DNA of 64,000 bases, from positions 28,697,032-28,761,031 of the forward strand of contig NC_080420.1 of the NCBI RefSeq assembly GCF_029873635.1. The letters are read 5' to 3'. The position numbers were made by a program, and so were the translations under genes. This document shows positions 45,436-57,600 of the stretch, one piece after another. Within the stretch, counting starts at the first letter, position 1. Each line of letters begins with the position of its first letter. The notes below the pieces were generated by a model that worked only from the letters and a program-made list of their open reading frames with translations, had not been told where the DNA came from and searched no databases. The stretch is from Malania oleifera. Its lineage: Eukaryota; Streptophyta; Magnoliopsida; Santalales; Ximeniaceae.

Positions 45436-46962
45436 ATGAATGATAATGTTGGTCGTATGATTAGTTACAATGGAAGCAATTGGGTAACTTGGAAAACAAA
45501 AATACAAGATCTTTTATTTCGCAAAGATTTGGATGGACCTATTGAAGGTGATAGCCGAAAGCCTAAAGACAAGAGTGATGATGAGTGGAATGGGCTTAAT
45601 AGAAAAATCGTTGGTGTCATCCGGTAATGGATTGATGATAGTGGTTTTCATCATGTTTCTACCGAAACTTTGGCATATGAATTGTGGAAAAAATTGGAAG
45701 GTCTTTATGATAGAAAGTTAGCTACAAATAAAGTTTTTGTTTTCCAAAAATTGGTGAACTTGAAATATAAAGATGGTGGTCTTATTACCGAGCATTTGAA
45801 TGAAATGAAAAATATTATCAATCAATTTGTTACTATAAAAATAGTTTTTGATGATGAGTTGCAGGTCTTAATGCTTCTTGACTCTTTGTCGGATAGTTGA
45901 GAGACTTTGGTTGTAACCATTAGTAATTCGACTCTCAGTGGAATTGTTACTATGAATCAAGTAACTAGCAGCTTATTAAATGAATAAATTATAAGAAAAT
46001 CAGTTGGCTCTTCTCATTTAGAGGCACTTGTGACAGAAAACTAGGGGAGAGGCAAAAGCAAGAGTAGATCTTCTCACAGTAATGATAAATCAAAAGGTCA
46101 GTCTAGCTCAGTTTCGAAAAATGATATTGAGTGCCACTATTGTCATAAAAAAAAGCATATGAAGCAGGAGTGTAAAAAATTGAATTTCAAGGAGCAAAAC
46201 GAAGAGAAAATTTTGAGAAAAAACATGAAGACACAACTTCAGTTGTATCTAATGGTGATCTTATGATTGTTTGTGATGAAAGTTGCATTAATTTCACAAG
46301 TCAAGAGACTAATTGGGTTATTGATCCCGGTGCATCATTTCATGTCATTTCTCAGGAAGATTTCTTCACTTCCTATTCCAAAGGAAGTTATGGAGTTGTT
46401 CGGATGGGAAATGAAGGTTTGTCAAAAATTGTTGGCATGAGAAATGTTTGTTTGGAAACAAAACTGGGATGTAAGTTGGTGTTCAAAGATGTGAGACATG
46501 TACCCGACATTCGATTAAATTTGATATCTATCGGAAATTTTGATGATGAAAGGTTTGACAACCATTTTGGTGATGAAAAATGGAATCTCACAAAAGGTAA
46601 TTTGGTGGTGGCTAAAGGCAAGAAGACTAGTACACTTTACATGATGTAAGGTAAAATTGGTATTTTTGTTGTGAATGCAATTGAGAGTCACTCTTCTGCC
46701 GATTTGTGGCATAAGCAGTTTGGGCACATGAGTGAAAAAGGAATACAATTTTTGTTCAAAAAGAAGCTCTTACCCAGGATGAAAGGTACTCTCCTTAAAA
46801 CTTGTGTTCATTGTTTGGCCAGTAAGCAACATAGAACTCCTTTTCGTACAAAATTTGTTACTAAAAAATCTAATATTCTAGATTTGATACATTCTGATGT
46901 ATGTGGTCCTTGAAAGTTAAGTCTAATGGTGATGCACTTTTTTTTGTTACTTTTGTTGATGA
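45436..46962 (+). pseudogene. Tork-like Copia gag, protease and integrase start, cut by another element
   Basis: Gag reads from ATG 45436: NGSNWVTWKTKIQDLLFRKD, LAYELWKKLEGLYDRKLATN, LVNLKYKDGGLITEHLNEM, and LLDSLSDS followed by a TGA where Trp is expected (45898-45900). The zinc knuckle is CHYCHKKKHMKQEC (about 46135-46176). Protease reads NWVIDPGASFHV (about 46315-46350), with Pro in place of Ser at the Asp-Ser-Gly site. The integrase start has LWHKQFGHMSEKGI, CVHCLASKQHRTPF and DLIHSDVCGP (46700-46913), then LFFVTFVDD. The next element starts at 46963, right after this second catalytic Asp region, so the rest, if any, lies right of the window. Confidence 0.82.
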
Positions 46963-48648
46963 TGTTAGACCTAGTGGCTAAGGGATTTCATTCTAACCTT
47001 ATTTTGATGATAACAACTCATTAGTAGTTTTTTAAAGTTACTGACAGTTTTCCTATAGTCTAGTCCAGATATACAAGACAAGTCCAAAGCAAGCATAAGG
47101 GTTAAACAAGTCTCAAACCAGCAAAGAGCATATGATCATAAAAAAAGTCCAACATATGACATATCCGGAACTTAGCCACTCAACCAAAGCATTTATAGAT
47201 CCTACATAGCGAGCACAAGCTCTGGGTTGTGTGTGTGAGTAAGGAAGGTTGACATTGTAATCCCTTGTGTATAGTGTTGTTCAAAAGTAGCTAGCAAGAG
47301 ATGGGCAAATTGCATATGCATTTAGTTCATGATAGGCTAGAACACAAACACTAGTCTCACACATACACATCAAGTCAGTAAACTGCATAAGATGTCTATA
47401 ACTTCCAAACATATTTCATTAAACCCAAGACATCTTAAAATAGATTAAACATGATTTCTAAAACAAGATGAAACCTTTACTTTAACATAAACCAAAGTTT
47501 GAACAGTTTTAAAATGATAAGTAAAGGGTTTGTCGACGAATACAGGGGATTCATCGATGAACGTAACAAGGTACCTCGTCGATGTACACAATGTACTCAT
47601 CAATGAAAATATACTGAAACCACCTAAAAATTTCAGAGCAAGTTCGTCGACGAATACAAGGGATTCGGAGACGAAGATAACGTGTGGTTCATCGACGTAC
47701 ACAGGGTGCTCGTCAACGAAAAGATACCGAGACCGCCTAAAAGTTCAGAGCATCTTCGTTGACGAATACAGGGGATTCGGCGACGAAGGCAATGCGGTGG
47801 TTCATCGACGTACACAGGGTACTCGTCGACGAAAAGAAATCAATACCCATTTGAATTCGGAACCAATGGTTTGTCGACAAACACAAGGCTTCATCAACAA
47901 AGGTACACATGGGACTCGTCGACGAAGTCGTGACCTCATCGACAAATGTTGTGCTGCAGATTGCATTAAATGCGCCTAAACGACTATTTTCAATTTGTCT
48001 TATGTCAATTAATGCCCAACAGGTCTCCAGCACTTAACTCGTCCCTTTGGCCTTTAAAATGGGTCTTATGCATTTATTTCAAACTAGTTAAGCAAATTGA
48101 TTGTTGAGAACAATTATTGTGCATTCATACTAAGGTTTCACTTTGTGCCATTTTGCCCTCTTCCTCTTTAGTTTTGTTCACACACCATTTACAAAGAGGG
48201 AATAGTGTGAGGCTTGTATTGGGATATTCAACTCAAAGAGGAGCATTCTACATTGTATCTACTTGCTTTCAAATTCTTTGTATTGGAAGGCTCTTTGTGA
48301 GCTATTATAAGGTGACTCTAGGTGAGCACCATTGTAAAAGCTCGTTGTAAGCAGCTAGGTTGTAAAGGCTTCTCCGTCGGGAAGGAGGGTTACATAGTGG
48401 ATTTGGGGAATCCTTGAATTGGTCTCAAGGCGTGGACGTAGGCTCGGTGCCGAATCTTGTTAACATCACAGCGTTAAGCTTCTCTTATCCCTTCTCTCTT
48501 GTGTTGCTCACTTATTTCTATTTGCATTATATATACTGTGATATAATACCCTTGCTCTTACCAAGAAAACTTTGTGATTGTAGAAAAAGTTGTATATTCG
48601 TGAAAGACGTTTATTCACCCTCCCTCTAGAAGCATATTCGGGCCAACA
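46963..48648 (+). repeat. 5' LTR of the SIRE-like Copia, 1686 bp
   Basis: It starts TGTTAGACCTAGTGGC and ends GGGCCAACA, two bases before the primer site. U3 holds a higher-order palindrome array (47525-47950). Near the 3' end are the phrases AAGGCGTGGACGTAGGC and CACCCTCCCTCTAGA, typical for this kind of LTR. The 3' LTR beginning at 63988 reads TGTTAAACCCAGT, two differences in 13 bases. Confidence 0.82.
47525..47950 (+). repeat. Higher-order palindrome array, unit about 114 bp
   Basis: Each unit contains about four sites: TTCGTCGACGAATACAGGGG, a second half-decayed site, TTCATCGACGTACACAGGGT, and CTCGTCGACGAAAAGATACC. A spacer ending AAAAGTTCAGAGCA follows. Units begin near 47526, 47642 and 47757, with a partial, diverged one from about 47872. 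Changes between units are mainly CG to TG or CA. Confidence 0.8.
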
Positions 48649-48650
48649 AG

Positions 48651-48663
48651 TGGTATTAGAGCG
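48651..48663 (+). other. Primer-binding site of the SIRE-like Copia
   Basis: TGGTATTAGAGCG follows the LTR end; it matches the initiator-Met complement except for one base in the middle and the last base. Confidence 0.75.
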
Positions 48664-48707
48664 CTAGTCGCTAGACGTTTAGAGTAATTTTCAGACACAA
48701 AGATCAA

Positions 48708-50317
48708 ATGGGGAATATATTTGCTCAAGGTCAATCCGTGGATCGTCCTCCCAAGTTCTGCAGAATTAACTATCCGGCATGAAAAGATCGGATGTCAATC
48801 TTTATCCAAGCTTATGACTACCGAATATGGAATGTCATCACCAAAGGAGACTACATTTTCAAGAATGAGGAAGGTGATGACATACTGATTAGGAAACTTC
48901 CTGAGGCTAATGCAAAGCTAGCACAACTAAATTTCAAGACGAAAAACTTCCTTTATTGTGCTGTAAATGGTGAAGAATACAGCTGGATTTGCGGATGCAA
49001 CACGGCGAAGGAGATGTGGGAAAAGCTTCAAGTAATGTATGAAGGAACAACCCAAGTAAAGAAATTAAAAATTTTTATGTTAGTTAAAGAATACGAAATG
49101 TTTAAAATGGAAGAGGGTGAGTCAATTATTGCTATGTTTACTCGCATTACACATGTTACGAATGGATTAAAAGCCTTTGGTAGAGAATATTCTATGGAAG
49201 ATAATGTGTAGAAAGTCCTTCGCTCTCTACCGAAATCTTGACACGCAAAGTCCGCAGCAATTGAGGAGGCAAAGGACCTATCAAAGGTCACTCTCGACGA
49301 GCTAATTGGGTCTCTCATGACCTATGAAATCAAAAAGAAAAACGCTACCGCAAAAGCTGAGCCACCAAAAAAGGCAACCGAAACTACCCTAAAAGCTGGA
49401 ATATAAAAAGAGCTTGTGGAGGAAGAAGAAAATGACGACGATGATGAAGTTGCTCTCCTTACAAGAAGATTCAAAAAAAAATTTTTATGAACAAACGAGG
49501 TGGCAAACAAAAGGAGAAGGAAGAATCAAACATAAGGTGCTACAACAGCAAAAAGATCGGGCACCGCATGGCTAACTACCCACTCTTCAACAACAAAGGA
49601 AACAATCAGCTAGAAGACAAAAAGAAGTTTAAATCCATGAACGCAATCAAATGGAATGAGCTAGATGGAACCTCAACTAATGAAGAAATTGAAGAATAAG
49701 TTGCAAACTTCTGCTTTATGATGAATGAACACAATGAGGTAAATTCTGACGACAAATACCTTTCATCATATGAAGAATTAGAAGAAAACTGTAGGAAGCT
49801 TTATATTGAGTTGGTAGCTGCTAAAAAGAAAAACAATCTTTTAGAAGAAACTCATGCAAGATGTAAGCAAAAGCAAATCTGCTCATGTGACACTTTAAAA
49901 TAGGAAAATGCATCCTCAGTTTCGAAAACGAAAAACTGATCAAGGAATGTAAAAATGACAAGGAGTCTTTTCAAAAAAAGGTTGGAAGTTTGAAAAAACA
50001 AATTATGGAAATTTTTCAAATAAACTCAAAATTGAAAAAGAAGGTTGAAGATCAAAATAATACAATTTACAAATTTACAAATGGAAAAGAGAATTTTGAT
50101 AAGCTACTTGGAGTCCAAAGATTTGGAATTTTTAAAAAAGGATTAGAGTTTGACTTATTGTCATCCGAATCAATTGATTTTGCAAACCTTTGTGCTAAAA
50201 GAAGCTCTCTGTCAAATAAAATCCTTGCACCTAAACCAAACCCCTTACATGCCAATAAAGTTTGCTTATATTGCGAAAGAAATGGTCATGTACGCTTTAC
50301 TTGCGCCTTCAGATGAA
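48708..50317 (+). pseudogene. Gag of the SIRE-like Copia
   Basis: From ATG 48708 the frame gives MGNIFAQGQSVDRPPKF, then a stop where Trp is expected (about 48780). It continues MSIFIQAYDYRIWNVITKGD, NAKEMWEKLQVMYEGT-like sequence, KKLKIFMLVKEYEMFKMEEG, LKAFGREYSMEDNV, stop, and KVTLDELIGSLMTYE, a DUF4219/UBN2-like gag. Acidic EEEENDDDDEVALLTRRF follows. A first zinc knuckle is degraded: CYNSKKIGHRMANYP (about 49540) has lost two Cys. A long coiled-coil-like region comes next (49740-50160). A second knuckle, CLYCERNGHVRFTC (50266-50307), is intact. Many stops occur (49209-49211, 49697-49699, 49901-49903). Confidence 0.8.
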
Positions 50318-50415
50318 ATAGAGGAAAAGGGATGAAATATAAATGGGTGATTAAGAACACTAACCCCGTATGACCCAAGATAATATGGGTACCAAAACAA
50401 ATCACTTAGTGTTGT

Positions 50416-52422
50416 GTGCATGTATGCCTAAAGACCAACTCCAAAAGAAACAAATGGTTCCTTGATAGCGGCTGCTCAAGACACATGACGGGAGATGCAA
50501 GAAAATTCATCTCACTCACCTACAAGAAGGAAGGATTGGTAACATTTGGAGACAATGCCAAAGGAAGAATCATCGGCAAATGTAAAATAGGTAATTCATC
50601 CTTGGCTATTGAAAATGTTGTTTCTTATAGATACACTTAAACATAACATATTGAGTATTAGTCAATTGTGTGATAAAGGGTTAAATATTATATTCCAATC
50701 CACCCAATGCTTGATAAATGATTTGAATGAAAATACCATCCTAGTAGGAAAACGTGAGTCCAACATCTACACAATTGAGTTTGATGACATTAAAACTTGT
50801 GACGTTAGGTGTTTGGCTGCAACTAATGAAAATTTTTGGTTATGGTATAGGAGGCTAGGTCATGCTAGCATGGATTTACTGCATAGGCTATCATCAAAGG
50901 AACTAGTGAATGACTTACCAAAAGATAATTATGTAAGAGACAAAGTATGTGATGCATGTCAACATGGAAAACAAGTTAAATCATCTTTCAAAATCAAGAA
51001 AATGATATCCACCACAAGACCTTTAGAAATGATCCATCTTGATTTGTTCGGACCAAATGATATTGCAAGTATTAGTGGAAACTGTATGCTTTTGTTGTAG
51101 TTGATGATTTCTCTAGGATCTCATAGGTAATCTTTCTTGCAAACAAAAGTGATACTTGCAATGCCTTCATTCATTTTTGTGGAAAAAATTCAAAATGAAA
51201 AGGGAATGTCAATTGTTCACATTAGGAGTGATAAAGGAAGAGAATTTAGAAACAAAGAATTAGAAGACTTTTGTAGCAAAAATGGATATTCACACAACTT
51301 CTCCACACCAAAAACTCCACAAAAAAATGGAGTAATTGAAAGAAAGAACCGAACACTCCAAGAAATGGCTAGGACAATGCTTAACGAACATAATCTTCCA
51401 AAATATTTTTGGGCCAAAGCCGTTAGCACAACTTGCTATGTTAGTAATTGTGTCATCATTAGATCCAAAATAGGGAGAACCCCATACGAGATGTGGAAGG
51501 GTAGAAAACCAAACATTTCACACTTTAAGGTATTTGGATGCAAATGTTTCATATTGAATGATAGAGATCACCTGGAAAAATTTGTTCAAATCCAACAAAG
51601 GAATCTTTATAGGGTATGCAATGAACAGCAAAGCTTATAGGGTGTTTAATAAAAGAACTCAAACTGTTCAAGAATCAACACATGTTGTTTTTTATGAAAC
51701 TGACTTACACATCCAAAACAACTGTTGACATGGAAGAAGATGATCAAGTCACCTCTATTAGAATTGAAAAGGAACTTGAGCAACTTAAGATAAATAATGA
51801 CCCACATAAAGATTGTCAAGACATAAAAAATGATCATCATCACCTCATGAAAAGTCTAGGGAATCAGAAGAAGAAAATTACGAACTCCCTAGAGCTTGGA
51901 AATTTGTTAGGAATCACCCAACTAACCTCATCATAGGTAGTCCATCCCAAGGAGTTAGCACTAGATCTCACTTAATAAGTGGATGTAATCATATAACTTT
52001 CATATCCCATTTAGAGCCAAAGAACTTTGAGGAAGCTGAAAATGATAAAAACTGGATCAATGTCATGCAAGAAGAACTAGACTAATTTGAAAGAAATAAA
52101 GTATGGGATTTAGTTCCTAAACCCAAAAACACTACAATAATAGGCACAAAATGGGTGTTTAGGAATAAGAAAGACGAAGATGGCAATATTGTGAGAAACA
52201 AAGCTAGATTAGTGGCACAAGGGTATAACCAACAAGAGGGTATTGACTATAATGAAACTTATGCCCCTGTGGCAAGACTAGAAGCTACTAGGATGTTACT
52301 AGCTTTTGCCTATTACAAAGACTTCAAACTATTTCAAATGGATGTAAAAAGTGCTTTTCTAAATGGATATATAAATGAAGAAGTCTATGTCAACCAACCT
52401 CCAGGATTTGAGAGTCATACAT
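50416..52422 (+). pseudogene. Pol of the SIRE-like Copia: protease, integrase and reverse transcriptase start
   Basis: Protease has KWFLDSGCSRHMTGD (about 50455-50500) with an intact Asp-Ser-Gly. Integrase has the HHCC zinc finger (RLGHASMDLLHRLS ... CDACQHGK), the first catalytic Asp in MIHLDLFGP (about 51030-51056), and VVDDFSRIS then a stop. The second catalytic Asp is in IRSDKGREF and the Glu in GVIERKNRTLQEMARTML (about 51330-51390). Reverse transcriptase has GTKWVFRNKKDEDGN, KARLVAQGYNQQEGIDYNET, FQMDVKSAFLNGY and VNQPPGFES, and breaks at 52422. The catalytic YVDD block is not present on either side of the insertion. Stops and shifts occur at about 50638, 51098, 51638 and 52083. Confidence 0.85.
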
Positions 52423-54275
52423 TGTCACGCCCCGAATCCAGCAATGGGCCCCAGGGGTGTTTTAGTAACCTAACTCGTTCCTATATCATTCAAACACACA
52501 TGATAGATACTATACAATGTAAGGGTCCGACCCTATGGGGTTCCCGTATACCCTAATCACATTAATTAACACAGTTTACGCAGCGGAAAATAGTCGAACT
52601 ATAATAACATGCCATACCATACCAGAGTCTATACAAACCCAACATCCAAGTCCCATAATACAAAACAAAGCCCCAGGTATCTACAAAACTCAACACGACA
52701 ACTCGGCCATAATCCAGTACTTACGCTAGTACTAAATGCAGGTAGACCGACAACCACGCTCCTAATGTTAGGATGCTAGTTTCGGCTACTTGAGGGACCT
52801 GAAAACATGTACGTACGATAGGGGTGAGACACCTCTCAGTAAGGAAGAATCGAATTATATCAGTGTGTGGCATATGAGTGTTATTTGACATAAAACATAA
52901 CACAATTCCAGTATTTTCTCAATGCATTTACAGTATAATCACAATATAGTTCCAGTATATCTTACAAACACATGATCCATATCCAGTGTCGTCACACTCT
53001 TTAGCAATGAAGCTGGTCCGCATTACACGGCGTCCCCGACATATGACGTAGCCCCAGGCTCCCATGGGTTGTCGGTACGATATCTAGCGAACGCACACTC
53101 TTCGGTGATCAACCGGTATAGAAAGTGATATTTCACACCTTCCGCCTATGGTATTATACTGACCCATTTCCATATCTAAGCCTTCGGGGATAAGCAGACG
53201 CGCTTCGATTATCATCAACGTTTGGCCTTATTCCGACTCGACATTTTCACAATACCTGGAACATTTTGGGAACTCACATCCCTATAACTCATTTCAACAA
53301 ACCATAGCCTACGGTACACGACCGGTTCGACCTTTCACAAACCTAGAACATTTTCAATAAAATAGTTCATTCCATACTTATTTAGTAAATACATAATTAT
53401 GATTTCAAGAATATAGTTTAAAAACAAGTCAAGGTGCAGCCATCTCCATAAAATATACTCAACAATATACATACGGTTTTCCTATGAAACCAGAGATGCA
53501 ACCCAAACCCCCTTTTTCCCAAAAACTGTAACTCGAAAACCCTCGTAATTTTAGCCATCAGATTTTTCCAAATAAGTAGCCAAATCATACATATAATCAT
53601 AAACAACAGTTTCACCGATTCTAATTTCAAAAATAACTAATATAAATAGAAACCCCTTACCTTCCCCTAAAAATCTAAACATGAACTCTACGGCTCCTAA
53701 ACAGTGAACAAAGTTCCCAAAACCTATAAATCATAGTACAATACATACTTACAATTCCATTCTCTACATATCTACCAAAACATAAATGAAAACTAGGCCT
53801 TACCTCGATTTTTGGGTCAAAATCAAAAATCCTCGAAATGAAGATTAGTTCCACAAATCACGAAGAGAATCCTTCCTTGATCCTCGTAGTAATGTCTAAT
53901 CGTCAATTCTAACAACGAATGGCGAAGAAATCTAGAGAGAGAGAGAGTTCCTGCTAGTTCTAGAGAGAGAGAGTTTTGGCTTTCTTAGCCAAGAAGCAAT
54001 GAAATAGGATATTTATATAGCCTTTGACTCGTCCAATCTCGTCGACGAGTCAACAAAGCAAATTCGTCGACGTAGTGATGGCCTCGTCAATGAGCCTGAG
54101 ATTTTTGGATTTCTCATAACCTCTTGGCTTCTCCTCATCAACGAGCCTCTACATTTCATCGTCGAACAACAGAAGGGCCTTCGTCAACGAAACTCTAGCT
54201 TTGTCGGCTACTCAATTTACTGTTTTACCCTTTTCTCATTTATTTATTCCATATCTCATGGATCGGGTTCTTACA
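52423..54275 (-). repeat. 3' LTR of the antisense Gypsy, 1853 bp
   Basis: In minus sense it starts TGTAAGAACCCG at 54275 and ends GGGGCGTGACA at 52423. It contains palindromes at about 54205-54028 and TATATAAATAT at 54019-54009, followed by a GA-repeat leader. It is about 180 bp longer than the other LTR of the element. Confidence 0.82.
54028..54205 (-). repeat. TCGTCGACGA-type palindrome array in the 3' LTR of the antisense Gypsy
   Basis: In minus sense sites TTCGTTGACGAA, TTCGACGATG, CTCGTTGATGAG, CTCATTGACGAG, CTACGTCGACGAA and CTCGTCGACGAG lead up to the TATA box at 54019. The other LTR keeps only one site of this array. Confidence 0.75.
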
Positions 54276-54614
54276 ACCTCCCCTCCTTACAAAAATTTTG
54301 TCCTCAAAATTTGTAATCTCTCATTTACGAAGTCATCCACACAACCATATACACATACTCGACTCCAGGAAGAGTCGGCGTCCAATTACAACGCAGTCCC
54401 GTCACAATACATACATACCCTCACTTATGGCGGAGGAATACTGTGGTTACATACACAAACCATCTCAGGAGTTCATAATGACACACACTCCCAAAGACTA
54501 ACCACCTATCACAATACAATAGTAGAGTAATACACACATACTCACTGATTCTACTATCAAAACCACAACTCAGAACAACAGTGGATACTTCCAGCGTATC
54601 TCTGCTTCCAATTC

Positions 54615-57600
54615 CTAAGAAGCTTTCTCAACCTCGTGATTCCACCACAACACCTTCACTAACGTTATATCCTTGGTACGTAACTTCTGAACTTTATGGT
54701 CCAAAATCTGAACAGGTACCTCCTCGAACACTAAAGTATCCTCAATTTCTAAGTCCTCATAACTAATAACATGCAATAGATCTAGCACGTATCTTCTCAA
54801 CATGGATACGTAGAACACATCAGGGATCCTCGAGAGCGCTGGGGGTAGTGCAATCCTATAGGCTACCAGACCCACTCGCTCAAGAACCTCAAATGGTCTG
54901 ATATACCTCGGGCTCAGCTTGCCCTTCTTCATGAATCTCATCACCCCTTTCATTGGAGCGATCCTCAGAAATATCTTACCCCCCACCTCGAACTCCAACT
55001 CATGGCAGCGAACATCTGCGTAACTCTTCTACCGACTATGAGCCGATTTAATCATATCCCGGATAAAACCCACCTTCTTAGATGCCTACTGCAAGAGTTT
55101 AGGTCCTAAAACCCGACGTTCACCAACCTCATCCCAATATAGAGGATACCGACACCTCTAACCATACAGAGCCTTGAATGGTGCCATCCCGATACTGGCT
55201 TGGAAGCTATTGTTATTGGTGAATTCTACTAGTGGCATAAACTGCATCCAACCACCACCGAAGTCTAACACACAAGCCCGTAACATATCCTCAAAGATCT
55301 ATATTATTCTCTCTGACTGTCCATCAGTCTGGGGGTGGAACGCTGTACTGAAAGTAAGCTTCATCCCCTGTGCTTCCTGCAAGCTCTTCCAGAATCGATA
55401 GGTAAACCTCGGGTCTTGATATGACACAATGGACACTGGTACCCCGTGCATTCTAACTATCTCATGCACGTACAAGTCCGCTAGCCTACTCAAAGGGTAG
55501 CTAACCTTCGTCAGTATAATGTGAGTAGATTTCCTCAACCTGTTCACGATCACCCAAATGGCATTCTTCTCGTGAAGCGCTGGTGGCAATACGGTCACAA
55601 AGTCCATGGAAATATGCTCCCATTTCCATTCCGGAATAGCTAAGGGCTGTAACGGTCCTGCCGGCCTCTGATGTTCATCTTTCACCTATTGACACGTTAG
55701 ACACTGCTTTATGAACTGAGCAATCTCCCTTTCATACCACTTCACCAGAAGGTCTCATGCAAATCCCGATACATCTTCGTGCTACCAGGATGTACGATAT
55801 ACAAAGAATGATGCGTTTCCTCTAAAATCGTCCTTCTGATCTCATCGTCATTTGGAACACACAGCCCGGTTCCAAACCTCAACACACCTCCCTCAGAGAT
55901 GTTAAAATCTGCAACCAACTCCTGCTGCACTTTCCCCACAATCTTAACTAACTCAACATCACTAGCCTGCATGGCTTTAATATGCTCAAACAAAGTCAGC
56001 TGGATCAACAAGATAGCAATGGAAGTCTGATGATCTCCGACCACCAACTCTATGCCAAGGCTTTCCAGATCCCATCTGATATGATGCTGATCCACAACAG
56101 CAGATACTATTGCATGCTCCGACTTCCGACTCAACATATCAACTACCATGTTAGCTTTCCCTGGGTGATAACTGATGGTGCAATCATAGTCTTTGATCAG
56201 CTCAAGCCACCGTCTTTGCCTCATATTCAACTCCTTCTATGTGAAAAAGTACTTGAAGATCTTGTGATTAGTGAAAATCTCACACTGAACACCATACATG
56301 TAGTGTCGCTAGATCTTTAGTGTATAAACTACAACAGCCAATTTCAAATCACGTGTAAGGTAATTCTTCTCGTATTCCTTAAGTTGCTGAGAAGCATAAG
56401 CTATGACCTTATCCTGTTGTATAAGCACACATCCCAGACCCTTCATAGATGCATTGCTTTAAATCACAAAATCGCCATCCCCAGAAGGAATGGTCAAAAC
56501 TGGAGCAGTAACCAATCGCTGTTTTAGCTCCTAGAAACACCGCTCGCAATCCTCGGTCCAATCCAACTTCACCCCCTTCCTGGTCAATTTTGTTAAAGGC
56601 CCAGACAACTTAGAGAATCCCTCCACGAACTGACGATAATAACCCACCAGTCTCAGAAAACTCCAAACCTCCTGCACACTCTTTGGTCTCACCCAGTCGA
56701 CCACGACTTCAATCTTGCTAGGATCAACTAAGATACCGCCCTTAGACACCACATGACCTAAAAATGCAACCTAATTCAACCAAAATTCACACTTCTTTAG
56801 CTTGGCATACAGCTTCCTCTCCCGCAGAATCTGTAGCACCAACCTCAAATGATTTTCATGCTCTTTCGGACTCCTTGAGTATACCAAAATGTCATCGATA
56901 AACACCACTACAAACTGATCTAGGTACTCATGGAAAACCCTGTTCATCATATCTATGAACACTTCCAAAGCATTCGTCAACCCAAAAGGCATGACTAAGA
57001 ACTCATAGCGGCTGTATCTGGTTCAAAAAGCCATCTTTGCAACATCCTCAAATCTAACCCTCACCTGATGATACCATGACCGTAGGTCGATCTTCGAAAA
57101 GACCTGCTAACCTTGTAGCTAGTCAAATAGATCATCAATATGAGGCAACGGGTAACGATTCTTCACGATCACCTTGTTGATCTCACGGTAATCAATGCAC
57201 ATACGCATCGACCCGTCCTTTTTCTTTATAAACAAAACTTGAGCTCCCCTGAGTGAAACACTAGGTCAGATAAAACCCTTGTCCAGTAATTCGTGCAACT
57301 GATCCTTCAACTTCTGAAGTTCTGCTGAAGTCATCCGGTACAGAGCTTTAGAGATCGGTGCCTTTCCAGGCAGCAACTCTATCGCAAACTCCACCTCACG
57401 ATCCGAAGGTAAACTGAGTAAGTCTTCGGGAAACACATCCGGGAACTCGTTAACCATTCAAATATCCTCAAGCTTCAACTCATCCCGTGATGATTCCCTC
57501 ATGCAAGTTAGGTACCCCTGACATCTGTCCAAGAGTAACCTCCTTGCCTACAATGCCGATAGAACCTATGGCGTCGAACGCACACACAATCCTACAAACT

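Noticed and set aside
47525-47950. Regularly spaced palindromic repeats resembling a CRISPR array
   Set aside because: The sequence is a plant nuclear genome, the spacers are themselves repeated, the sites lie in LTRs, and there are no cas genes.
47530-48033. 149-residue and other frames rich in STNTRD/VDEP repeats
   Set aside because: They are translations of the palindrome array in the SIRE-like LTR, on both strands. They are repetitive, non-globular and lie in U3.
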